This document shows, in pieces, positions 12,801-24,755 of a stretch of 64,000 nucleotides of DNA. The translations under genes were made by a program, and so were the position numbers. The DNA is taken from positions 190,166 to 254,165 of the forward strand of contig DF237000.1 in NCBI GenBank assembly GCA_000708835.1, in the 5' to 3' direction. The notes beneath the pieces are model-generated. The model was not told the DNA's origin. It saw only the letters and a list, made by a program, of their open reading frames with translations, and ran no database searches. This DNA is from Klebsormidium nitens. Taxonomy: Eukaryota > Streptophyta > Klebsormidiophyceae > Klebsormidiales > Klebsormidiaceae. How positions within the stretch are numbered: position 1 is the stretch's first letter; the number at the start of each line of letters is the position of its first letter.

Positions 12801-13765
12801 CTGGCTACATGATGCTCCACTATTAAATGAAGCATCTTTCCTGATCAGGGCTTGCTCTGATAGACGCGCGAGTCTGAAAATCAGTTGACAAGGTGTTTTT
12901 GAATCGTTCGTGGTCTCTTCCAACTCCGTCGACGCCTTCACGTTGGCACGGATCCCGAAGAAATCGCACCAGTGCCGGTTGGGTCTGCATGGTGAGCTTT
13001 GGTTCTTTTGACTGTGTCGTTGCCGCTTAAGTGGTCGGGTACCACTTCTATTCGCCGCTGTCGTTTGAGTTTATTGGGTGAAGGACCGGCTCAGTGAAAA
13101 TCAAGTCCCAGCTCGAAGCACAGTAGAGTAAAGATTCGACTGGTCAGGGGAGTGTTTGTACCGCAGGGTGAAGTCGACCATCTTTACTGTCCTCAGGCTG
13201 TTTGCATATTGTTGTTTTGCAAGCGCTGGTAGGGATGCAGACTACTTGCTGGGTCTTTTCCCATTCGGTGGCAAGTAGTTCGCCGACGCCGTTGTTTTGG
13301 ACCGTTCCTTTCCGGACAAGAAGTCTCTGTTTTCACAACAGGAAAGCAGAGAAGCGATACGGCGCACCTTCACTTCTTGAAGAGACTGGTAGGACATGGT
13401 AATCACGGCAGCTGCCATCATCTACAATCACATGCTTGAATTTGCTGCCCTCGTGATCGCTCCTAAATGTACCATATACTGCTTTTGGTTGATAGGTATT
13501 CCACGCATGGCCGTGAAGAGATGCCCTGCTGAGTGACTTTGCTCAACCAAGTGTCGCCAGCTCTCAGAGCCACTTGGCCGGTGTGTAACACTTTCTGCGG
13601 TCCCGACGCCTTCGTTTGATTTTCTCTTGGCCAATGTGCTGCCCGAAAGGGAAAAAGCGCTTCATTGGATGACATGGCGCCTAAAGTCTTGAAAGCTCCT
13701 TTTTTCGGTGCAAACGTAACGCTCTAAAGACGTGCTTTGGAGTTGTTTGACGATCGGAAAACGAC

Positions 13766-13831
13766 TGGGGCTGAGACGTCACTTGGACAATTGGGCACTT
13801 CCCTAAAAGTACGCTGGTGTCTGATGCCCCA
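13766..13831 (+). ncRNA. C/D-like element with compensated stem
   Basis: The arms TGGGGC/GCCCCA pair perfectly and differ at both positions of a pair from the usual GGTGGC/GCCACC. The boxes are TGAGACG and a perfect CTGA (13821-13824). Confidence 0.45.
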
Positions 13832-14833
13832 ATTGTTCTTGTCCGAATCGTCATTGGGGTAATTGCGGTTCTTGCACAAGAATCAGAACGTGGGAACCTT
13901 TGCACGGCAACCAAAGGCAGGCGACTGACACCCAGGAAATTGCATACTATGCACATTGTGAGTGCTCCGTCAGTTCCTGGTTTAGGTTGCTCATGCCCGC
14001 ACGAAGGGCAGGAAACCATTGATGTCCCGTTTATCTGCAAGCGGTTACTCCCGGCGGTCTGCTGCAGTGGCCGATCATTCTGGTTACCTAGTTGAGCTTC
14101 CATGTCAATCTGTGAACTTGTTTCACGTGAAAGCGGTTGGTGTCAGGTCATCTCTTGTCTTGTCCTTAGAGCATTTGATCTGCCATGGATACCGTATTGC
14201 GCGCGGTCAGTGAAAGTGCCACCAGACTCGGTCTAGTAGACTGACTGATGCCAAAGGTTGGAACCTACAGTGTGTGTAACCGCAACCGCACATAATGCTT
14301 GCTTTGCATGGGGCTGGTACAATCTTATCAGTCTGCTCGGAAGCCGCCATGAACGGCTGAGATGTTGCTACGTGGCAATAGTTCCGTGAGGTCTGCAGTC
14401 AGTATTCTTGTCTATTGTAGGTGTGCGAGTTGGATTTGTCTTTTCCCTTGTGATCGAGGCTGTGAAGACATTCGACAGCTGCAAACTTCTCCTCATTGCA
14501 CTTCTCAGCTTCTGTTAGTCCGACGCCAAGACACAAGAAATGCGTGCATCATGATCTTGAACACGCGAGCGACTATCAGTACTTGCATATTTCCGCGGCA
14601 GAGGCAAGCGCATGCCTGCAACGGGACTGTCTATCGTGATAGAGTGCTCTGGTGGGCTGAGGCCGCCTCCAGCAAGAACGCTCGGTGGGCTTCTCTGAAT
14701 TCGAGGCCGGGTCCCCACCTGACAGAAGCCTGGCATGCGTCTCAAGTCTGGGTAACTAAGGTTTTGGCTGCTATACAATCTGGATTGGCAGAGATTGCCC
14801 TTTTGCACGACCGATTCATTGTTCTGTGTTCGG

Positions 14834-14908
14834 AGCAGAAGCTGGGATGCAAGCTGCCCACTAAACAATGCGAACAGTACTTGGACATGAAGTCTTGACG
14901 CTTCTGCT
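14834..14908 (+). ncRNA. C/D-like element with 9-bp perfect outer stem
   Basis: AGCAGAAGC and GCTTCTGCT pair over nine bases. The inner boxes are TGGGATG and TTGA. It is homologous to 11103-11178, whose arms differ in sequence. Confidence 0.48.
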
Positions 14909-17060
14909 TATGCTCGACGAGTACATCCTCGTCGATATGCAAATCGGTTTGTCTTAGAGAGGTTTCGTAAGCCTGTCGGGCGCCTCGTTCAAGCCCCATT
15001 TCTTCTAAGCAGTGCGATTCCCCTAGTGAACTTAAAATCATCTTTCTTGGCCATTGCTGGTGGTCCTCAACGGCTGTGACGAGATTGCCTGCTTGAGTGT
15101 AACACTCAGATCCGGGCTCCGTGCCGACGGCAATAGTGGAAAACACTTTATATGGTGCACAATGTTCAAGGTTGGTCTGCAAAAGGGCAGATTAGGCACG
15201 TCTAGGAAGGGCAGATCGTAATCCAGCTTGGCAGCACACTGCCGTAGATGCCCTTCTTGACTCACCCAAGTTTGGGCAGTCCAGGCTAAAGCTGGCTACT
15301 TCAGATGGTCTTGAAGCTCTTTCAAGGTTCTTTTGTCGTGAACGCTGGCTAGGAGACAAACGACCTCAAGTTGCCAGGCCTACCTCCCAATTGCGACGAT
15401 TGGGTCCCCTGAAGCCGTCACTTTTGAACGCTCCAGTCCGGACAGCGGCTTTTTTATGTCTTATGATGCGGACGATGAGGAGAGCCACCTGGACTGAGCT
15501 TCAATTCGACAACCAACTGCCAATCTAGGCATGTTACTGTACCGACCGTAGCCGCCAACAACTCTATTCCCAGTGTTTGAAGTTGATGCCCTCGTGATTG
15601 GTTCTAAATGTTATATTGTACTGCGTTCGATTGAAGCATGGCCGGGAAGAGAGTGCCGCTGAGTCTTTACGCTCACACATTTTTCATCTGTACTTTCGGA
15701 GCCACCCGATGTCGATATTTGCTTGCTGCTCTTCCGACGCCTCGCTTTGAGGATCCTCTGCAGGCTGGTCGCTCTGGTGGATGCGAGAACCTTTGCGTAC
15801 GTTTGCAAACGTGTTCCGGAACGGTGCCGACGAAAGTTGGCCGTTCTATGGCTGCTGAAGGATTTGTAACCCTTGGCTCAGAGCTTTTTCTTTGCCCTCA
15901 ATTTAGGAAGCTTGGCAGCGGTGCGCACGGGTTTGCATGATGCCACCATTACTCGATTCAAGTCCAGCAGGCTGATTGATGCTAGAAAGTACAAGGAAAC
16001 ATTTACAGCAATCTCTAACGCTTGCTCTTGAGAAGGTGGTTCAAACTCGTCGTGTTGCCTCTGGAAATGCCGTGGTCGGCCAGGACATTGCCACGTGGCA
16101 ACGTCTCCAAAGACCTTGAAGTCGGCACTCCACGGTCCTGTTCGTGTGCCGGTGTATCTGTGTCTTTCTCCTCGACGAAGGCTGGAAGTGTGTCGAGCGT
16201 AACCATATTCTGCTTCTGACGGTCACACTCAGGAAACGACGGGCCCGCAACTTCCCCTACTTTTAATCGCGTGCAAACTAGTGCGTACAACGCCTGCACT
16301 GTTGGTCCTAGAAAAGTCGCATTCTTTGAGCAAAATCGCCTTGACGGCTTCTCGGCACTCTTGAGGCCGAATTCAAACTTTGGTAAGCTCGGCTCAATTT
16401 ATACAGCAGGGGTGTCGTCGTTGTCCGTCGTTGTCGACCATGCGACTGTCAAATGGGTTGTAGCAACATATTTTCCGCTGTGGCTGAAGTCTCGCGACGG
16501 CATCTAAGCATGCGCCTCGCGCCTAAACAGTTCCCACCAGTACCCGGTGTAGTAAGGCTGACGTTGAAAACGGCCAGGATGAGTTTGCACGTCTGGGTTT
16601 CGACCCAGCTTCCTCGTGTTACTCGCGTCTGAAGCCGGCATCTGACTCGTTCTCGTCCGGGGTATGGTTGATATCTACTTTGTCGAAGAGGTTCTGCGTC
16701 CATCCAACGCGAGCGAAGAGCAACTGGAAAAGGATTTGTGTTTCTTATGCTTTCAATTTGCAACGAGCTCGCAAAACATCAAAGGAGATGCATGTCATGT
16801 GGTCCTTAAAGTTGTGCTTCTGGTGCAGTTGGCTTTGATCCGCGGAAAGGCCGAGCGGGGTTTGGACGCCGGCTCGGCTCGGTAATGAGTTGGGCTTTGA
16901 CAACTCCGCTTGGCCAGCGGTCTCTTGTCAGGTCCTACTCAACATGCAGTCTTTTGTATTTTCTGGAAGGAGGTCAACGGGTATTTCCTCTGACTTGATT
17001 TATCATAGATTGTCCTTCCAATTTTAGAATTGCCTCTGTCTTCCTGTATCCTGAGACTGA

Positions 17061-17124
17061 TGGCTGTGATGATTTACTGGGCATAGTCCGTGCTCAGTCC
17101 GCCTCTCGACTCCGACTGAAGCCA
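17061..17124 (+). ncRNA. Best canonical box C/D snoRNA candidate
   Basis: The arms TGGC/GCCA flank a perfect C box GTGATGA (17066-17072) and a perfect D box CTGA (17116-17119); the element is 64 nt long. A diverged relative lies near 420-475 in the left block (shared CAGTCCG and GCCAGTA). No rRNA complementarity could be tested here. Confidence 0.5.
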
Positions 17125-18114
17125 GTAAAGTCGCCTTGTTTGACTCAGAATGTCAAGATCGGACACACCTTTTGTTCCTGGAAACCTGCCAGTCAACGTG
17201 CCGGTCGTTGCCTATTTTGCTTCTCTTCTGCTGCTTACTCCTTTCCGGCCGTCAATAAATGCGCTTCTTGGCCGTCGGATGTAGACAAAAAGCGGCTCGT
17301 GGTACGGATGGAACAAGCTTGTTGGCTTAGGAAGCCAATCGCCTCTTACTCGGATTTGATGCTAGTGCTTTTAGAGGCTTGTTGTGTCTTCGTCGGCGCT
17401 TCCAGTTCTCGCTTCGCTGCAGGGGTCGCCGTGAAGAGGGGCTTGCTGGCGGTGTCTTTTTCCTGTGAAACTCTTGTCAGTTACGCCAGAAAAGCGATGC
17501 TACTTTGTCTGCCACTTTGAATAAGGGGCCCACCTTCCGTACCATGGGATTGTTATATGTTTGTAGGCATGTGCCAGTTGTGGGGTCTCCCGTTCCTCCA
17601 TTTGCCTCTCGACGCTTTTGAGGCCGTCGATGATTCGAATATGCGACTCTTTGCCGTCAACCATCCTGCGTGCCAGTAACTGCCGTCCAGCTCAATGTTG
17701 AACGGATTCTTGATGGACCGCCTACAACAAAGAGCCGCTTGGATGTGCGTTGGAGCATTCCGCATTGAAGGTCGGAGTGCAGACTTGGAGCTTGGGTCAG
17801 GTGTATGAGGACGATGAGGACGCTGTAGACAATTGGGCTTTCGGTGCCTAGACTTGCCATAGAACTGTAATGGTCAGGGGCCAAGATGAGACGCATTCAT
17901 GTTGGGGTTCTAGCTCCAATTACTGTCGTTTTTCTGATGTCGTCCCGCCACGAAGCCGACAATTTTCAGAGCGTATGTCGATGCCTGTAAACTTGATCGA
18001 AGTGGTAAGAGCAGCTTGCTGCCATTTGCAACACTGGGGTCAGCTTGGGTCTGTACGAAGAGCGTTGCATCGTGATTTGTTGAGGAAGCCATTGTCTTCA
18101 TCTTATCTTCATGC

Positions 18115-18194
18115 GGAGGCAAAGATGACCAATACTGGCAGCCTGTTGGGTTCATATACCCAGCATAGCATGGAGGACAATGCCTGATGCCACC
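18115..18194 (+). ncRNA. C/D-like structured element, right copy of a pair
   Basis: This is the partner of 783-862. The boxes AAAGATGA and CTGA and both arms are retained, while several interior positions differ. Confidence 0.4.
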
Positions 18195-18980
18195 TGCCTC
18201 ACTCGCGCTCGTTTGAGCCGCTGACCTCAAAAGTGTGCAACACTTCCTTTTGAGCACTTATTGAGTCCTATCTTCACCTGCAACTGATGTGACTTCCCTC
18301 GGCCGCCCAGCGTGGCCATTGGAATGAGCTTTGAATCTCTGGTTGCCCTTGTAGTGAGCTTATGGAAGTGCAGCTTGAAAGCAAAGCTCTAGTCTGGAGC
18401 CCACTGGTCTAGTTGCAGATCAAAAAAGCAACCAGGTTCTAACGGGCGGTCATTGTCCCTGCCACTGTCTGGTTCTATAGGCCAGTCGGCGCCTTATTCC
18501 TTTTCATTGTCAATCTGCCGCCTCGTTGCAAAAATCACGTCTTCTTAGTGGTCTATCTTCTTAAGATGGCCACCTGACTTCTGCGTGTTGACGCTACTGC
18601 CGCTACCGCTGGCCGCACCCCTCTGAACTTCAAAGCACGAGAATCGTGGTGCGCGCAGGAGATCGCAACCACAGAGATTTAAAGGTTGCGGACAGATCTC
18701 CAAACTTCTGCTTAGCCGGTTCTAACTGCCAAAGATGTTGCAGTTGTACTGGACATGGCTGCCAGTCTGACAGCTTGGTTGACACTCCGTCGTTTTGAAA
18801 GAAGATGCAGCTCAGAGGCATCGCCCACTTGAGTATTCCAAGGTGCTTGGCCGTGGCGCCGTTGGATTTTTTAGACTGTTTTTGTCGCATTTCTTTCCTT
18901 TTGGTTCTCCGGTGTCCTAGGCTTGACCCCACTCTGTGCTCCTTCTTCTGTGGGGCGCCGTTTGCTTTTGAGACTGGAAC

Positions 18981-19046
18981 GGTGGCTGGGACGAGACTAC
19001 TTTCTGAGTGGCTGTAGCCCACTGCAGCGTGTGGACTGATGCTGCC
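18981..19046 (+). ncRNA. C/D-like structured element, right copy
   Basis: The arms GGTGGC/GCTGCC still pair with two wobbles. The boxes are TGGGACGA and a perfect CTGA at 19036-19039. Confidence 0.42.
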
Positions 19047-19195
19047 AGTTTTTCAAAGCAGTAGTTCGTGCACGGGACGTGAAAATGAGAGCGGCCAGCG
19101 TGCTACTCGTTTCGCAGATGCTGTCGTGCGATCACATTAGATTCGAGCTTTTGAAAGTTGCAGAGACGCTTGACTGATAATCGGTTGCGTTGCAG

Positions 19196-22100
19196 GTAGC
19201 ACGGGAGTCGCTTCTCAGCGAGGCAGCAATCCCTCCACCGGAAGAGACGGTAAGATGCACTTTGCTGGAGCCAGTGAAAGTCTACTCTAGGAGTGGAAGC
19301 TGATGGCAAATGGAGATGAATCTACATTCGTCCAACCAATTAACTAGGATTTACCCAACCGGATGAAAGATTACGAAGATTGTTAGGTGAAGTCCTGACG
19401 CCCGCATCCGACTTGTTGTGGGAGATGTGTGCATGCGGTAGCCACGCTTTGTTCTAGTTTCAAAGGAGAGCCGCTTGTTACAGCTACTTAAGAATGCTTT
19501 ATCTTGAATTGCTGTGTGAGTAGTATTGACATGCCGCATGTCTCTAGTTCTGGGCAGATTAACTGAACAGCTACAAGCCTTGCCAAACCAGTTCAAAGAG
19601 AGAGCGTGTTGCGTCGATGATCACTACACGACGCTCTTTGCCGCTTGTTCGCCACAAATTCTGGATCGTGGGTAGCGGAGCCGCTTCTTACAGGAAACCT
19701 CATGTTGTACGGAAACTAAAGGGTACTGTTTCCTTACTATTGTTCAGGCGACAGCGTCCCTGGTTGAGCTCGTGCGGCGCCCGTCAAAGAGCTTACAGAA
19801 TTTCTCAGAGCCACTTCCGTGCGGCCTAGAAAGAGATGCAAGGTCCAACCATTTTCACCTTCTGCAAAGACTTAACGGAAATTTTTTGTCTCTTTTGTTG
19901 GCGACAGCCTCCCGGCTTGAAACAATACGGTGGCCTTCAGAGAGCCTTCATGACTTCGTAGAGCCCATACTGCTGCGTTTTGCCAAGCGATGCAACTTTG
20001 AACATGTTCATCTTTTGCAAATTTCGAATGCAACTTGTTTGCCTTCTGTAGGCGACAGCGTCCCGGCCTGAGCCAGTGCGGCGCGCGCCCTTCAGAGAGC
20101 CTGCACGACTCTCTAGAGCCCATCCCGCTGCGGCTGAACACGACCCCCTACCCACGAGAGATCCGGGAGCACTTTTACCGGGAGGCGTGCCTTGCGACGA
20201 ACAACGCCGTCAACGACGGGTTGCACCAACTAGAGGTGCGTGTCGTGGGCGATCGAAGCTAGGAGCACCTCTGTTCGAGTTCTACTAGATCGCCTTTGTT
20301 TGGTACATCGGGTTCGAGGCTCACTGTTAGTTTGAGGGTGGACAACGTTCGGATTGCGGCAAGTTTTGAAAGCTGGCAGAGCGAGCATGCTAGTGTAAGC
20401 AATCTGGTAACCGGCTCTTGCGTATTCACCGAAGCAAGACTTAAACTTCAAGACGGACATGCATGACGTTTTTTGCTCATTCCTGTGACGTCATCCGACG
20501 GTGGCTTGACGTAAGATGCCGGTTTGAAGCCCCCGTCTGTCAAACCCGTATTGATTTCTCCCCATTTGTAAGAGCGTGACCTTCGCAAGCCATGCGACAG
20601 GGCTCCAAAGCGGATCGTACGACCCGGGTTCTGCAATAGATAGACGGCTGCGCTGTATGATTGGCATCACGGGAACCAACCACTAGGCTGACGTCACCTG
20701 CAGATCCGGTGCATCATCCCCGAGCTGAACCCCGAGATGGACGTGTACCGGATCGGCACCCTCCTGGAGCTCATGCGCGAGCTCGCCTTCACCTTCGCTG
20801 ACGACGGCAAGCGCGTCAAGGTGAGCCACGCTGAGTTCAGCACGTCATCTTCCTACAAAGATTTTCTAATTATTTTGTGGTCGCCGAGTGCGGATATTTT
20901 TGCCCGCCGTTCGACGACGTTGGGAGAGCTGGTTATTGGGGAGGGTAGAAAAGTCACCCCCGTACCTCTACAATCACAAGTTTTTTGAAGCTTAAGCCAC
21001 AAGCTACCGCCGGTTTTTCTTTCCATTTTCCTAGTTTCAAATGTGCGTGCAGGGGAACATGAGGATGGCATCTTATTCGGCATGCTGCTTGGAGCCTCGC
21101 ACGGGACTGAAAGCCCACGTGACTTCCACAAATTTCGCGAAGCTCATCACTGCCGCTGATTGCCGTTTCTTTTCCTTTTTCCGTTGCTTCGATTGTGCGT
21201 GTAGGGCAGCATGGAGGACGGCATGCCGCTTCAGAGAGGAACCGGAAGCCTTGGACCTGGAAAGCCTTGGAGCTGTTAATCGCCCCTGACTGCCGGTTCT
21301 GTCTTCGTTTTCTTCCTGCAGGCGTGCGTCCAGGGCAGCATGGGGGACGGCATCTTCTCCGGCATGCCCCTCGCGCTGGCCGGCACACGACGCATCATCG
21401 AGAGCATGGACTGGGGGGACGAGGAGGACAAAGCCAACTTCATCCGCTTCGGAGCAGTCGGTAAGAGCGCTCGAATATTCCTAGAAGATCACTTGCTCGA
21501 AACCGTTCCTGTGTGTATCGTGGTACTCTTTTTCAAGGAGTCTGTCTCCGCAATCGATTCCCTCGTGTTTCCCCATCTTTGATAAGCGTGTTTCCTTGGT
21601 TGAATTGGTTGATTCAGGCGTGTTGAAGAGACAGAAACGATCGGCTAGACTCCTATGCTGGGGAAGCCGTCGGTACAGGCAACCTTGTATCGGCAGTCTT
21701 TCGCCTCCAAGAGCTCTTGCTTATTCCGCAAAGTCCATGTTTGCGGTTTCGTGTGAATCACTTCGGTTTACTAGTGGCCCATCGTTGGAGGCGCCTTCTG
21801 CCGAGACGCAAGAAAGTTAGTACAACTGGGACAGCTCAGCTTCGCGAGGTACTTCTTCTGTTTCGCTTCCCCAATTCCAGAGATTGCTCGCAAACCAAGC
21901 CGTGGGCCAAGTGTGGGTTGCTTCTCTCCAGATCATGCTCAACGAAAAATGGAAGAGAACAACGAGGCAAACCTTCTCTGATGAACCTTGTGTGCAATAA
22001 AATTTTGTTCTTAGCCTCGCTGCCTCTATGTCCAGGAGCGAAGGAAGTAGCCGATGAGGACGAACTCTTTATCGTCAGGGCGCCCCAAAACGCGGTAGCG

Positions 22101-24755
22101 AATTGCATCATTCCGGTGAGTCGCCGTTCCTTTACAATCCGTTTTCAGAGCGGTGTTGCCTATATTCCGTTCGACGACGATTGGACAGTGATCTCAGGCC
22201 TTACGAAGGGAGTGCTGTCGAGATCCGTATGAAAAATGTGGGATCGTTTGCTGACGGATTCCTCGATTCCCCCGGAAAGCTAAGACAGGAGTCACCTCGT
22301 AGCGCATGGCGGGTCAAAATCAGGTCAAGAGCTCAATGACAGAAAGGTGTCTCGATCTGCAGAAATGGATATCGGGGGAACTCGTAACAATCGCACTTAA
22401 AAACTTCTCGTGGTGACCTTGCTCTGTAAACTCTGAATGAAGGTCATACTGGGAGCATATATGGCATACAAAGCGCCCCAGCGTCCCTTGAGAATGGCGC
22501 GGAGTCAGACAGTGCTTCACGAAGCCAACGGAAGCGGAATAAACGGACGGTACTGTTGCATCGGACACTTGAGGAAGTGCGTACCTGACTACAGCTTTTT
22601 GCAGGATTTGGAAGCGATGCTGGAGGCTGCGGGAACGCGGCCGCTGACAATCGTGAACCCGCGACTGAAGGTCAGTGGTTCTCTTTGCAACTCTCGGGAC
22701 TTAAAGGCAGTCGGTGCCAACTCTTTGCGAACTCGGATCATTACCCTTACGATGAGAATGTTTTTATGGACGCTCCTTGTAGGATTATGTACCCTTCCTA
22801 TCAATTTTGGGGCGCTTCGGCGAAAGTGTATGGTCATAAGACGTGCAACGAGATTACCAAGGAGTGGACGCTTCTTTCACTTTCACAAACCGTTTCACAA
22901 ACCGTTGAAATGGCCTGAGAGCACGCGTGCACGCTTTTATTTGCAGAACGTGCCTTACGGGCGTGATGCACATCCGCGGGCCCGATGAGCGCTCTTCGTA
23001 TTCATTTGGACGCTGCTAAAATCTTTCGGACGCATTCGAATACACTCGCCGCAGTTTCCTGCAGGACGTGCTTAGCTCGACGGGTATAATGTAGATTCGC
23101 GGGCGGAGGTGCGCTCCGCGTACGGATTCGGACGCTGCTTAAATCTTTCCGACGCATACATGCTCGCGCACCTCTTCCTCGTGGGACGTGCCCAGCTCGG
23201 CGGGCCGAGTGTGAATTCGTGAGCGAGAGGAGCGCTCCTCGTACTGATGCGGACGCTGCTCAGCTGTTTTGGACGCATGACTGCTCGCGCATTATGTCCT
23301 GCAGGACGTGCATAGCTCGGCGGACGTATTGCAGAATCACAGACGAGATAAGCGCTCCTCATACGGAATCGGACGCTGCCCTCAAGTTTCTGTACGGTGC
23401 TCATCTGTTTCGGACGCATGAATGCTCGCGTCTATCCCTGCAGGACGTGCCTAGTTCGGCAGGTGTGATACAGATCCGTGGCCAATACAAGCGCTCCTCA
23501 CACGGAGTCGGACGCTGCCAAATTGTTCGGACTCATAAGGGCTCAATTCTTTCGGACGCATGAATGTTCGCGCACTTTCTCTTGCAGGACGTGCCCAGCT
23601 CCGCCGGCTTGATGCAATTTGCAAGCGCGAGGAGCGCTTCTCGAAAAAACTCAAACGCTGCTGGAATCATTTGGACGTATAACGCTCGCGCACTTACGTT
23701 CCCACCTCCTGCAGGACGTCCGGCGCGCGTGATGCGGAGTCGCAGGCAAAAAGAGCGCTGCTCGTATCATTTCGGACGCTGCTCAATCCTTTTGCACAGA
23801 CACAAGATGCTCGCACGCTTCTCGTTGCAGGACGTGCCCAGCTCCGCCGGCGTGATGCAGATCCGCGGGCGCGAGGAGCGTGAGCGCTTCACTGCGTCGT
23901 TCTTCCAGTGCTACAACTTCCGGCTGCTCTACAAGGCCGCCACCAACTTCTACCCCATCATGGGCGCGCTCAGGTACGTCTGTCACTGAAAATCAGGTCT
24001 CCGGACTCTGCAACTTTAGTCCAATCCCTCCGATTGTTAGTTCTTCCACCCAGTTTCTCAGGTTGTAGCAGCTTTAGCCCTCCTGTCTGATCCTAGCACC
24101 TTGACTTGTTCTTCGGTCCTAGAAGCTTAGCCGAAAGCCTTAAGTAGTCGGAATCCGACGCTCGGACCAAGGAACAATGAAGCCGTGAAGACTGTTTCCT
24201 ATAATTCCTGGATTTCAAGAAGTCACGCGGTTTGAATTCGTTGCTCTAGCACTCTAGGTCCCCGCCCCAAACTGCCATTCGTGTATTTCAGGCCTCCTCG
24301 GGTAGACCTTTGATTGCAGAACATCTGATGAAGAACACTTGATGATACTCCAGACCACCTGAAAAGTCAAGCGTAGCCCATATGTTTAGCCCAGTCTGTT
24401 TGCCTGCGTGTTATGCCGTCGTGGCGCAGAGAAAACCGTATACGGCATATCCTAGTCCGGCGTGGCCTTTTTATTACGCTTCCTTAGCCTGCCGCCATCC
24501 CTCGAAGCTATCAAGCTCAAACTTCGCTGCTAGTCAAGTCAACAGATCCCGCTGAACAAAGCTCGCATGCTTTCACGGCCCCGCAGGTACGTCTATCCTG
24601 GCAAGTACGAGGTCTACCGGAGGAAGGATTTGGGCTTCGGTGAGGAGCGGTACGATTTGTTGGGCGAGTTCGACGAGGAGCCCATGAAGCAGGACCTGGG
24701 AGACGTGTTGTACGGGCGGCGAAAGGTCGGGGAACAGAAGCTCAAAGCCAGGTAG
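19196..24755 (+). CDS. DUF1995-domain protein, copy 2 (5' exon not found)
   Basis: Exons are 19196-19249, 20119-20235, 20704-20820, 21322-21460, 22036-22115, 22605-22670, 23831-23973 and 24587-24755. Every exon has the same length and phase as its partner in the copy near 2.3-7.1 kb, and the protein differs by scattered substitutions (for example FADDGKRVK for FADDAKRVK, FFQCYN for FFRCYN, GALRYVYP for GALTYVYP). Introns have diverged far more than exons and differ in length, so the duplication is old and the coding sequence appears to be under purifying selection. The protein ends KLKAR before TAG. Function is inferred only at family level: a likely plastid DUF1995 protein. The N-terminal exon with a targeting peptide was not found in the sequence upstream, so the start is open. 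The introns before exons 2, 4 and 7 contain tandem copies of the next exon's start (separate entries). Confidence 0.82.
19745..20118 (+). repeat. Threefold tandem repeat before exon 2 of DUF1995 copy 2
   Basis: The tract GGCGACAGCGTCCC...CAGAGAGCCT...TAGAGCCCAT occurs three times, starting near 19747, 19903 and 20050; only the last runs into a real exon. Copy 1 shows a single version near 2853-2906. The internal units are degenerate and contain stops. Confidence 0.78.
20985..21321 (+). repeat. Tandem decoy exon starts before exon 4 of DUF1995 copy 2
   Basis: Two degraded copies of the exon 4 start lie near 21039-21100 and 21193-21240 ahead of the real exon at 21322, as in copy 1. The shared arrangement suggests this small array predates the segmental duplication. 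Confidence 0.78.
22940..23830 (+). repeat. Tandem decoy exon starts before exon 7 of DUF1995 copy 2
   Basis: Seven degenerate copies begin near 22943, 23059, 23173, 23298, 23438, 23581 and 23708, followed by the real exon at 23831. Spacing is 114-143 bp. Most retain a GCAG acceptor and part of DVPSSAGVMQIRGR; the TCGGACGCTGCT-like tail recurs in nearly every unit. This intron has three more units than the matching intron of copy 1. Confidence 0.87.

Larger units (their letters stand above)
10400..16400 (+). repeat. Second degenerate tandem array of structured elements
   Basis: Landmarks recur at 1.4-2.1 kb or longer intervals. GCATGGCCGGGAAGAG-like tracts lie near 12098, 13508 and 15636; GCAAGCTGCCC-like tracts near 10750, 11118, 12527 and 14849; and TGCCCTCGTGAT near 13446 and 15587. 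No protein gene is supported in this stretch. Confidence 0.62.
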
